DNA of 5,308 nt from NCBI GenBank assembly GCA_902797475.1, contig CADBTG010000006.1:1-5308 (forward strand), read 5' to 3'. The stretch's first letter is position 1. Every line of letters starts with the position of its first letter. Under the pieces are notes generated by a model. It was not told the DNA's origin. It worked only from the letters and a program-made list of their open reading frames with translations, and did no database searches. The position numbers and the translations under genes are program-made. Shown here in pieces: positions 1-5,308 of this stretch. The DNA comes from an uncultured Lachnospiraceae bacterium. GTDB taxonomy: Bacteria; Bacillota; Clostridia; Lachnospirales; Lachnospiraceae.

Positions 1-53
1 GATGAGGTGTCCCCCGGCGTTTTGCAAGAAGCTCCGGTAAGAAGCAGCAGCAC
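1..53 (-). CDS. Possible start of a downstream gene, partial, unidentified
   Basis: A GTG at 53-51 shares one base with the ylmH TAG stop (55-53), the TAGTG arrangement typical of translationally coupled genes. A purine-rich GGAAGAGGG lies about 5 bases upstream inside ylmH. The frame stays open to the window edge and reads MLLLLTGASCKTPGDTS. The short hydrophobic run followed by a cysteine could be a very short lipoprotein signal peptide. However, it lacks a basic N-terminus and has Gly at -3, where a lipobox normally has Leu, Ile or Val. The first visible residues are too few to name a family, and it does not look like the start of DivIVA, which often follows ylmH in other Bacillota. The real start may lie outside the window instead. 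Confidence 0.3.
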   Translation of the reverse strand, partial: MLLLLTGASCKTPGDTS

Positions 54-814
54 TACTTCCCTCTTCCGAGCCGCTCGACTCTTGCGTACATCTTCCCCTT
101 CCGGCTCGTTCCGGTAATCTCCCGAAACGTAAGCCGTCCGTAGCCGCGCACGGTCACCTGCTCGTCCTTTTTCAGCATGCGGCTGTTATTCTCGCAAAGC
201 CTGCCGTTAAGAAATACTAGCTGCCTGCGAAACAGTTCATTCACTTCGTTTCGGGACAGGTTAAAGCCCTTCGCGATAATCCCGTCGATGCGTTCCGAAG
301 CGATGGAAAGGCTTAATTCCTCCGGCGCTCCGACCGCCACCTCCGGGAGGGTTTCAACCTGCTTACAGACAACAGAAGTATGGCGGATTCGTGTCAGATT
401 TTCCGCAATGTATTCTACCATTGTAGAAAGACAAACAATGTATGCCTCGTTGTCTTTGAGGTAGATATCGCCGATCATTTCCCTCGTAATGCCGAGATTC
501 ATCACGGCGCCGAGGATGTCCCGGTGGCTTAAGTCATCGGCGAATTTCTGCATCAGCGGCTTTACGGAAAGAAACACGATCGGGAACGGCTCGTCATAGC
601 CTAGCGTTTCCTCGTCTCCGAACCGCAAAACCAGTCTTTCCGCGGTCTCGGTCCCGCCGTAAAGCGTGTAAGGGACAGGCGGAAGGGACGGCAGAACTGC
701 ATAAAAAGAAGCCAGCTCACCGATTCCGAGAAAACCGGTAAAGGCATACCGATTCTCCCGGTAACAGCGGTTCGCAAGCTCCGTAAAACGTTTTTTCAGG
801 AATTCTTCATCCAT
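53..814 (-). CDS. ylmH: YlmH-family S4-domain RNA-binding protein
   Basis: A cytoplasmic RNA-binding protein of 253 residues, close to the usual YlmH length. The N-terminal half carries the family's RRM-like region (about 35-90), followed by the conserved helical linker with the LGITREMIGDI signature (107-117). An S4 domain fills about 174-235, with the typical SRNEVNELFRRQLVFLNG stretch (187-204) and a final basic GRLTF...RKGK segment (226-241). In Bacillus subtilis, YlmH is encoded beside the division genes sepF and divIVA and has been linked to ribosome-associated quality control, acting like RqcP on stalled 50S subunits. It is the last complete gene of the minus-strand run, 23 bases after the potassium channel. 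Its ATG is preceded at 4 bases by GGTGA (823-819), a modest Shine-Dalgarno. Family assignment is firm; the rescue role is transferred from relatives. Confidence 0.9.
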   Translation of the reverse strand: MDEEFLKKRFTELANRCYRENRYAFTGFLGIGELASFYAVLPSLPPVPYTLYGGTETAERLVLRFGDEETLGYDEPFPIVFLSVKPLMQKFADDLSHRDILGAVMNLGITREMIGDIYLKDNEAYIVCLSTMVEYIAENLTRIRHTSVVCKQVETLPEVAVGAPEELSLSIASERIDGIIAKGFNLSRNEVNELFRRQLVFLNGRLCENNSRMLKKDEQVTVRGYGRLTFREITGTSRKGKMYARVERLGRGK

Positions 815-817
815 GGC

Positions 818-823
818 ATCACC
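818..823 (-). promoter_or_regulatory. Ribosome binding site of ylmH
   Basis: GGTGAT lies 3 to 4 bases before the ATG and matches the 3' part of the consensus AGGAGGTGAT. The spacing is tight and there is no GGAG core, so initiation may lean on coupling to the channel gene that ends 23 bases upstream. Confidence 0.45.
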
Positions 824-837
824 GGCAGGTCGAAAGG

Positions 838-2019
838 CTAGGCCTGGTTTTTCTTTGAATAAATAATAAGCGTGTCGCCCCGTTTGATCACGGTGGAACC
901 GTTCGGGATTACGAGCTTTCCTCTTCTCTCTATTGAAACAATCAAATCGAGCTGCGAGATGTCAAGATCACGAATCCTCCGGTTCACCCACGGATGCTCC
1001 TCCTTGACCTCCACCTCCTGCAGATTGATGCTCTTCGCTCCTTCATACCGCTTTGCGGCAAATACGAGCACGTCGCCGGTCAGAAGCTTCGTGCTGCCTT
1101 CCGGAATGATTTCCTCTTCGTTTCCGCCGTCTCCGCGGAGGATGACCGCCAGAAGAAGCTGCGGCGGGAAGACGATATCCTTTACCATCTTGCCGCTCCA
1201 TGCATGTCCGGTGTTAATCTGCGACGTGACAAATCTGAGCTGGCGCACCTCGGACTCGTCCGTATAACGTTTCACCTTTTGGTATTGTTCGACGAATCCG
1301 GCGCTGATGATACCGGTCGGCACCGCTACCATTCCGACGCCGAGGAAGGAAATGATCATGGACATGATTTTGCCGCCCGTCGTAATCGGGGCGATGTCGC
1401 CGTAACCGATTGTCAGGATCGTAGAAGCCGCCCACCAGATGCCTGAGAAAGCGTTTTTGAACACGCCGGGCTGTGCCTCATTTTCCAGACTGTACATGCA
1501 AAGCGATGCGGCAATCATCAGGATCAGAATCATGATTAAGGACGAGAAAAGCTGCTTTCTCTTCTCTTTCAATACGTCGGTGATGACGTTGAACGCATCG
1601 TATTTGGCATTAATCTTAAAGAGCCGGAAGATTCGGATAACTCGGAACATCCGAAACGCGACCGCGCCTGCCGGAAATACGATCGGCAGGTAAGTCGGAA
1701 GGATTGAAAGCAGGTCAATCAAACCGTAGAAGGATATCATGAAGGCAAACTTCGCGCCCCAGAACGACTTCTGCGGGAACAGGTAGGACGCGGTCCACAG
1801 ACGCAGCAGGTACTCGATCGTAAAGATAATGACCGTGACCCACTCAATCACATTCACAACCGTTTTGTAATCCGCAGAGACATCAAACGTCGCGAACAGA
1901 GTCACAAACAGGTTCAGGAAAATGACGACCACAATGAAAATATCGAATGCACGACTTAAGAAGTCATCATTTGACCCGATTTGAATGATATGAAAAATTC
2001 GTTTTTTCGTCTTCTCCAT
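838..2019 (-). CDS. Voltage-gated potassium channel with tandem RCK_C domains
   Basis: A 393-residue inner-membrane potassium channel of the Kv (6-TM) superfamily. Membrane segments: S1 about 23-44, S2 53-75, S3 91-112, S4 121-136, S5 157-177, pore helix and loop 190-210, S6 214-241. S4 has a positive residue at every third position (R123, R126, R129, R132, K135), the voltage-sensor pattern. The selectivity filter TIGYGD is at 203-208, showing potassium specificity. The cytoplasmic tail holds two copies of an RCK_C/TrkA_C-like module (about 277-324 and 347-390), each ending in an IPxGST...GDxLxx motif. There is no Rossmann-type RCK_N domain between S6 and the tail. RCK_C domains in other channels and transporters bind small ligands, including cyclic di-AMP in Gram-positives, so ligand gating is an inference here. 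The ATG has GGAG 8 bases upstream. It sits 33 bases after the symporter and 23 before ylmH, consistent with one operon. Confidence 0.93.
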   Translation of the reverse strand: MEKTKKRIFHIIQIGSNDDFLSRAFDIFIVVVIFLNLFVTLFATFDVSADYKTVVNVIEWVTVIIFTIEYLLRLWTASYLFPQKSFWGAKFAFMISFYGLIDLLSILPTYLPIVFPAGAVAFRMFRVIRIFRLFKINAKYDAFNVITDVLKEKRKQLFSSLIMILILMIAASLCMYSLENEAQPGVFKNAFSGIWWAASTILTIGYGDIAPITTGGKIMSMIISFLGVGMVAVPTGIISAGFVEQYQKVKRYTDESEVRQLRFVTSQINTGHAWSGKMVKDIVFPPQLLLAVILRGDGGNEEEIIPEGSTKLLTGDVLVFAAKRYEGAKSINLQEVEVKEEHPWVNRRIRDLDISQLDLIVSIERRGKLVIPNGSTVIKRGDTLIIYSKKNQA

Positions 2020-2022
2020 AAC

Positions 2023-2052
2023 GTTAACTCCAATCCGATTAACCCGAATCCG
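2023..2052 (-). repeat. Two tandem 15-base units between symporter and channel
   Basis: Read on the minus strand, the gap between the two genes is CGGATTCGGGTTAAT followed directly by CGGATTGGAGTTAAC, then GTT and the channel's ATG. The two units match at 12 of 15 positions. The second unit contains the GGAG used as Shine-Dalgarno for the channel; the first has CGGG at the same place. A small tandem duplication is the simplest explanation, though two short similar stretches could arise by chance. Confidence 0.55.
2028..2031 (-). promoter_or_regulatory. Ribosome binding site of the potassium channel
   Basis: GGAG stands 8 bases before the ATG at 2019, within the second unit of the 15-base tandem repeat. 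It supports this ATG as the start; the downstream frame runs directly into a short basic N-terminus and then S1. Confidence 0.65.
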
Positions 2053-3483
2053 CTAACCTTCTGCCTTCTCCTCCGCCGCTTCGCGCTGCTTTTTCGAGCC
2101 GCCGCATGCAATCAATAAAAGAATCAGGTAATACGCCGCCATGACTCCGAGAGCGACAAATGTCATCACCGCCGATTTCGGAGCGAGGCCAATCAAAACG
2201 AGAAGGGGCGCTCCGAGAAGAATGGCAAAACTCGAGCCGATGACGAGGTTGTTGGCTGCCGGTGTTTCAAGCTGCGGGTCGACCTCGCGAAGCAGCAATA
2301 CGCCGGAGCTGATCGTTCCGGTCATCATGCCGTACATCGATACAAGCCCTTCGTAATAGTATTCGGGGTAGATTCGCTTGCTGACGAACTTCAGATGCAA
2401 AAGCGTCACGGTCGCACCGGCTGCTGCCATAAGCGCGAACGGAACCCACAGTCCGGACAGATCCTCAATGTTAATCGAGGCAATTCCGGCGATGATCATG
2501 ATGTCAAATGCCAGGCCGGAAATGCGGCTTAACAAATAATTATTCTGGTACTGTTTCTCCATTACGCGAAGCTTCTTAAGGCTCTTTAAGAACACTCTCG
2601 CGGCGATGGCGAGACCCGAACCGATCATGAAATTGAAGCCCCACAGAAGGCCGTTAATCGTCTTTCCGGCTCCTTCGCTGATTGCGCTGATGCCGGAAGT
2701 GATTCCCCAGGTCACAAGATAGGTAACAAGATAAACGGCAATGACAAGGGCAAATTGCATCGAAAGCCTGTCGAGAGATTCCGCAATCGGCATCTCGTCC
2801 TTATCCTGGAAGCGGTCAACTGTTACGGAACCGTCCACGATCTCGCGGTCAATCTTTTGAATCTTGCCCTTCTTTAAAAGCCGGTTCATATACCATACAC
2901 CGACAATGCAGGCCGAAAGGTATCCGGCCGCGGCGATGGCAAGTCCGAAGGAACGTCCGCCGGCAAAGCCCCAGTCCGTCTGGTACACGCCGCCGGTATT
3001 GTTGGCCTGTCCGGGACCCTGCCCGTATCCGAGCGGCAACAGGATTCCGGCTGCTTTAAACAGCTTGGGCATTACCGTATACGCAAGCGAAAGCGAAATG
3101 ACAAGACCGCAAACGCCCTGAATCATATAAGAACTTACGATGGCGGCGCCGGAACGAAGTCCGACCCGGTTCACCGACTGTCTTTCTGATTTTTCGGGAA
3201 TGCGCAATGACATCGCAATGAATCCGATAGCGATTCCGTGATAAGTCAGTCCCTCAAGAAACGCTCCGTCAAGAAAGGTTACGGAAAAGCCCTTATCAAG
3301 CACAATCTTGATCACCAAAAGCAACAGGCCGCCGAGCACTGCCGTCGGCATCATGCTCTTACGAATAAAGCGAAACCTTCTTCGCAGGAGGTTGGCCACA
3401 AGAATCGTTGCCGCGATGATTCCCATCTGGGCAATCGGATTCCAAAGGGCATAGTTGGCGGCTGAATAGTCTACTGTAGACAC
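2053..3483 (-). CDS. GltS/ESS-family sodium-coupled symporter
   Basis: A 476-residue polytopic membrane protein of the glutamate:sodium symporter (ESS) type. About eleven hydrophobic stretches are visible (roughly 17-34, 46-62, 80-94, 113-138, 178-200, 241-262, 276-298, 321-337, 344-364, 411-433, 438-460). The two halves are separated by a charged cytoplasmic loop at 201-240. Each half has a Gly/Thr/Asn-rich segment placed like the re-entrant pore loops of this fold: GQGPGQANNTGG (154-165) and GMMTGTISSG (385-394). It is longer than E. coli GltS (401 residues), mainly through the central loop and a charged tail. Glutamate is the family's reference substrate, but these loops diverge from GltS, so the substrate is uncertain. 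Translation begins at GTG, supported by AGAGGA 8 bases upstream; no in-frame ATG exists nearby. It lies between the acyltransferase (98-base gap) and the channel (33-base gap). Confidence 0.83.
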   Translation of the reverse strand: MSTVDYSAANYALWNPIAQMGIIAATILVANLLRRRFRFIRKSMMPTAVLGGLLLLVIKIVLDKGFSVTFLDGAFLEGLTYHGIAIGFIAMSLRIPEKSERQSVNRVGLRSGAAIVSSYMIQGVCGLVISLSLAYTVMPKLFKAAGILLPLGYGQGPGQANNTGGVYQTDWGFAGGRSFGLAIAAAGYLSACIVGVWYMNRLLKKGKIQKIDREIVDGSVTVDRFQDKDEMPIAESLDRLSMQFALVIAVYLVTYLVTWGITSGISAISEGAGKTINGLLWGFNFMIGSGLAIAARVFLKSLKKLRVMEKQYQNNYLLSRISGLAFDIMIIAGIASINIEDLSGLWVPFALMAAAGATVTLLHLKFVSKRIYPEYYYEGLVSMYGMMTGTISSGVLLLREVDPQLETPAANNLVIGSSFAILLGAPLLVLIGLAPKSAVMTFVALGVMAAYYLILLLIACGGSKKQREAAEEKAEG

Positions 3484-3491
3484 TGCATCAT

Positions 3492-3497
3492 TCCTCT
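3492..3497 (-). promoter_or_regulatory. Ribosome binding site fixing a GTG start for the symporter
   Basis: AGAGGA sits 8 bases before the GTG at 3483-3481. An overlapping ATGATG between the two is in another frame, where it meets TAG after a few codons, so the GTG is the only sensible start. Confidence 0.65.
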
Positions 3498-3509
3498 TTT
3501 CAAATATAT

Positions 3510-3605
3510 TGTTACCGCGCTGTTTCAGGCGCAGTTACATTTTCCAGGGTCTTTTACTGTTGTTGCGTCTTTTAAACGGTGTTACATTTTCCCGGATTCC
3601 TTTAC
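3510..3605 (-). repeat. Decayed 48-base tandem duplication at the acyltransferase 3' end
   Basis: Bases 3605-3558 (the last codons, stop and trailer of the acyltransferase gene) resemble the directly adjacent 3557-3510. Both copies start GTAAA and share an exact 12-base block, GGAAAATGTAAC, which in the first copy contains the final Lys, Met and TAA stop. Both also end in AACA. By hand alignment the first 25 bases match at about 20 positions and the rest at only about half, so the similarity is clear for the 3' end itself and weak beyond it. The second copy lies in the gap before the symporter. The remaining gap, including an AT-rich ACAATATATT just before the symporter's ribosome site, shows no convincing -35 element or terminator. 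Confidence 0.45.
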
Positions 3606-4964
3606 GAATTCATACAAATATCGATATTTCAAGGCATTGAACCCGATATCACCCTTTATGTCGAACTGTTCATTGTTCTCTTCAAGGATCAGATTCACGC
3701 TGTTTCGGGAATAAACCGCAAGGCCGAACAGGTCCTCGGGCTTTAAGTATCTTTCATAAGGCTTCCTGTCGGAAGCGGGGGAAACCAGTCTTCTGCGGTT
3801 GGTCTTTCCTTCATCAACGAGCAGGGCGTGAACACCCTCGGAGGTTGCGGTTATCTCATACCAATACTGCTTTCCGGGCCTGTGATTTGATCCGATCAGC
3901 CGAATCGAAACCGTATCCGTAAACGGCTCGAGCTGCTTTTCTTCATATCGTTTCTTCAGCGCCGCCTTCTGTTCGGCATCCCAGTCGCGAAGGTTTCGCT
4001 TCACGCCGTCGGAGCAGTTCAGATAGCCGAACCGGTCATAGGAAGCCGTGAAGCCGCACTCACACCGCACTTCGTCATCGGTGCTGTGAAACGAATTGAA
4101 GCGGCGGCAGACCGGGCAGTAAAACAGAGTGCTTTCGATGCCGAGCGTTAGCTTCTTGCCTTCATACGGAATCATCTTCTCATCCTGAACGGCATACGCA
4201 TCTTCGTAAAGGTCTCTCTTAATGGCCTCATTCATCTGCTCGTCGGACATATTCTTCAGTTCTTCCGGCTTATAGATGTGCACGAGATGTCCGGTAATCT
4301 TTCCTTTTCGGGCCTTTACGCTGAATCGCGGCTGGCTCAGAAAGCCGCCTTCAAAACGATACGTGATCAGCGAGGCACCGGCCGCTTTGGCCAGCTTTCC
4401 GGTCGCCGGCGGAATCTCTCCGGTCACACCGTTGAAGGAGCGGTTTCCTTCCGCAAAAAGGCACACATTTGACCCTTTTTTGAGCGTTTTTATGATTTCC
4501 ATGGCCGACTTCGTGCCGGTCTTACCTTTTGTATGAATAATCGGATGGAAGATGTGCATCAGAAGCTTTGTCAGAAAGCCCTTTCGCATGACATGTTCAC
4601 TCGCCACAAAATACAGCTGCTTCTTCGTCGCAATCCCGACAAGCGCCGGGTCAAGCTCCATATTGTGATTGGCGAGCAAAAGGTACGGCCCCTCGACATC
4701 CGCCAGACTGTCATATGTATATCCGAACTTCCTTACGAAAAATCCGGTCAGTGACCAATGCAGAAATGCAAACCACCTTTTATGCCGCCGCATCGCGCGC
4801 CTCTCACGGCGCTCTTCTTTCTTCTTTTGCGCGGCGCGCTTCGCCTTAGCCTTGCTCTGATCGTCCTGTTTCGCCGCCAGACCGGTTTTGCCATTCAACT
4901 CTGTTTCGTCCTGTTGCTTCGCCGTCCGGCCGGCCCTGACATCTTGTTCTGTATCTTTCGGCAC
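3582..4964 (-). CDS. PlsC-like acyltransferase with zinc ribbon and extra C-terminal domain
   Basis: A 460-residue protein of the lysophosphatidate acyltransferase (PlsC/AGPAT) superfamily, expected to move an acyl chain onto a lysophospholipid at the inner membrane face. Residues 1-62 are a highly charged Lys/Arg/Glu/Gln-rich tail, probably disordered or helical. An aromatic hydrophobic patch (64-76) could dock to the membrane. The catalytic motif NHNMELD (99-105) gives the H100-x4-D105 pair, and FAEGNRS (170-176) is the substrate-binding motif, usually FPEGTRS. A treble Gly-rich region follows at 187-207. After the catalytic domain comes a zinc ribbon, C283-x2-C286...C301-x-C303, then about 150 residues I cannot assign. 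Classic PlsC is about 240 residues, so this is a fused, extended form. The start is GTG with GGAGAAGGG upstream; an in-frame TAA lies 24 bases before the GTG with no ATG between. First gene of the minus-strand run. The precise acyl acceptor is unknown. Confidence 0.87.
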   Translation of the reverse strand: MPKDTEQDVRAGRTAKQQDETELNGKTGLAAKQDDQSKAKAKRAAQKKKEERRERRAMRRHKRWFAFLHWSLTGFFVRKFGYTYDSLADVEGPYLLLANHNMELDPALVGIATKKQLYFVASEHVMRKGFLTKLLMHIFHPIIHTKGKTGTKSAMEIIKTLKKGSNVCLFAEGNRSFNGVTGEIPPATGKLAKAAGASLITYRFEGGFLSQPRFSVKARKGKITGHLVHIYKPEELKNMSDEQMNEAIKRDLYEDAYAVQDEKMIPYEGKKLTLGIESTLFYCPVCRRFNSFHSTDDEVRCECGFTASYDRFGYLNCSDGVKRNLRDWDAEQKAALKKRYEEKQLEPFTDTVSIRLIGSNHRPGKQYWYEITATSEGVHALLVDEGKTNRRRLVSPASDRKPYERYLKPEDLFGLAVYSRNSVNLILEENNEQFDIKGDIGFNALKYRYLYEFVKESGKM

Positions 4965-4971
4965 TTTTCTA

Positions 4972-4980
4972 CCCTTCTCC
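4972..4980 (-). promoter_or_regulatory. Ribosome binding site fixing a GTG start for the acyltransferase
   Basis: GGAGAAGGG ends 7 bases before the GTG at 4964-4962. Because an in-frame stop precedes it and no ATG follows for many codons, this site decides the start. Confidence 0.65.
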
Positions 4981-5016
4981 GCCCGTTATGGTACGGCGCG
5001 TTCATAGTCAACCTTA

Positions 5017-5045
5017 ATAATACCGAAATTGCTCCCAAAAGTAAA
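5017..5045 (-). promoter_or_regulatory. Probable sigma-A promoter for the acyltransferase operon
   Basis: On the minus strand TTTACT (5045-5040, four of six matches to TTGACA) and TATTAT (5022-5017, five of six to TATAAT) are exactly 17 bases apart. They would give a transcript start near 5010 and a leader of about 45 bases. The flanking DNA upstream is AT-rich. A second pair, TTGACT (5011-5006) and CATAAC (4990-4985), has only 15 bases of spacing and is less likely. Confidence 0.5.
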
Positions 5046-5211
5046 GGGAAAACACGGCTTCAATTCAAATGAAAATACAAAAAAGTTGTAAAAACGAATC
5101 TCCGGCGTGTCTGCGCCTTTCCTGCATGTTGCCTGGTTTCCTGCTGCTCCTGATTTCGGCGGGAACGTGGTACTTTGCTACTCCCCCTCCCCACATTCCC
5201 CACACTTTATC
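5046..5211. other. Divergent intergenic DNA without a supported gene
   Basis: This stretch separates the leftward and rightward promoters. The left part (about 5046-5098) is AT-rich with A runs, the kind of sequence that can act as an upstream activating element for the leftward promoter. The right part is mixed, then strongly C-rich on the plus strand from 5181. Short open frames exist on both strands, but none has a Shine-Dalgarno site or a recognisable protein. Confidence 0.5.
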
Positions 5212-5216
5212 TTCCC
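5183..5216 (-). other. G-quadruplex-capable tract
   Basis: The minus strand carries four G runs: GGG (5216-5214), GGGG (5201-5198), GGGG (5192-5189) and GGGGG (5187-5183), with loops of 12, 5 and 1 bases. Three runs are close together; the fourth needs the long loop, so folding is possible rather than assured. The tract ends where the -35 region of the rightward promoter should be. Confidence 0.35.
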
Positions 5217-5231
5217 TTTTTCTGACAAATG

Positions 5232-5240
5232 TGATACAAT
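5232..5240 (+). promoter_or_regulatory. Extended -10 promoter for the rightward gene
   Basis: TGATACAAT combines the TG of an extended -10 with TACAAT, five of six matches to TATAAT. The -35 position 17 bases upstream (5212-5217, TTCCCT) is poor, which suits an extended -10 promoter. The predicted transcript start is near 5247, leaving a leader of roughly 47 bases. Confidence 0.55.
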
Positions 5241-5246
5241 ACATTT

Positions 5247-5264
5247 CGGTGCGCTGACGCACTG
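5247..5264 (+). promoter_or_regulatory. Hairpin at the predicted mRNA 5' end
   Basis: CGGTGCG and CGCACTG pair as a 7-bp stem (one G-U) around a CTGA loop. It begins at or within a base or two of the transcript start predicted from the extended -10 element. No U tract follows, so it is not a terminator. A 5'-terminal stem of this type can shield an mRNA from 5'-end-dependent decay; a protein or operator role for the dyad is also possible. Confidence 0.5.
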
Positions 5265-5276
5265 CCAAATGAAACC

Positions 5277-5283
5277 AAAGGAG
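5277..5283 (+). promoter_or_regulatory. Ribosome binding site of the rightward gene
   Basis: AAAGGAG lies 10 bases before the ATG at 5294, a strong match to the Shine-Dalgarno consensus at slightly long spacing. It is the main evidence that a real gene starts at the window edge. Confidence 0.65.
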
Positions 5284-5293
5284 TCCACAAAGT

Positions 5294-5308
5294 ATGGAAG
5301 AAAGAAGA
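5294..5308 (+). CDS. Start of a rightward gene, partial, unidentified
   Basis: Only ATG and the next four codons (MEERR) are inside the window. The gene is inferred from the ATG, the AAAGGAG site and the upstream extended -10 promoter, and it is transcribed away from the acyltransferase. Five residues give no clue to its function. Confidence 0.6.

Noticed and set aside
14..37. CCGG...CCGG inverted repeat after ylmH as a possible terminator
   Set aside because: Only four base pairs, a 16-base loop, and no T tract in either direction.
1..117. Plus-strand open frame entering from the left edge and running into ylmH
   Set aside because: Its translation is a Ser/Arg-rich low-complexity string, and it would overlap the 3' end of ylmH antisense.
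838..1700. Long plus-strand open frames opposite the channel gene
   Set aside because: They mirror the codon structure of the minus-strand channel, which has a complete, motif-rich product; their translations show no domain.
3504..3509. TATATT on the minus strand as a -10 for a separate symporter promoter
   Set aside because: No acceptable -35 at 15 to 18 bases and no TG extension; kept only as an AT-rich note.
3514..3534. GCG-CTG-TTT-CAG-G-CGC dyad before the symporter as a terminator
   Set aside because: The stem has a bulge and only six pairs, and in the direction of transcription no T run follows.
5069..5257. Rightward 62-residue frame with a hydrophobic stretch that looks like a small membrane peptide
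   Set aside because: It has no Shine-Dalgarno site before its ATG, runs through the rightward promoter and the hairpin, and its hydrophobic run comes from a pyrimidine-rich tract.
5065..5268. Leftward 67-residue frame in the same intergenic region
   Set aside because: No ribosome site or recognisable domain, and it overlaps the opposing promoter elements; composition is biased by G runs.

Overview
The window looks like chromosomal core DNA from a Gram-positive anaerobe of the Bacillota, probably class Clostridia. The grounds are a YlmH-type S4 protein, purine-rich Shine-Dalgarno sites and a mid-GC composition. The exact taxon cannot be fixed from the sequence. I see no insertion sequence, CRISPR array, tRNA, rRNA or prophage gene.

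Four complete genes lie head to tail on the minus strand. Read in the direction of transcription they are: a PlsC-like acyltransferase with an added zinc ribbon (4964 to 3582); a GltS/ESS-family sodium-coupled symporter (3483 to 2053); a six-helix voltage-gated potassium channel with two C-terminal RCK_C modules (2019 to 838); and YlmH, an S4-domain RNA-binding protein linked to ribosome rescue and division (814 to 53). The gaps are 98, 33 and 23 bases with no convincing terminator, so one transcript could cover all four. The symporter, channel and ylmH are the tightest group. A possible fifth gene begins on the last base of the ylmH stop codon and leaves the window at base 1.

The opposite end holds a divergent intergenic region of about 330 bases. 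Its minus-strand side has a plausible sigma-A promoter for the acyltransferase. Its plus-strand side has an extended -10 element, a hairpin at the predicted transcript start, a strong ribosome binding site and the first five codons of a rightward gene.

Three of the four complete gene products are membrane-linked (phospholipid acylation, sodium-coupled transport, potassium flux). This suits an envelope and ion-homeostasis cluster, but a functional link to ylmH is not evident. I found no clearly undescribed system. The better leads are the tandem RCK_C tail without its Rossmann half, the zinc-ribbon acyltransferase, two small intergenic tandem duplications (one carrying the channel's Shine-Dalgarno), a G-quadruplex-capable tract, and the hairpin at the predicted 5' end of the rightward mRNA.
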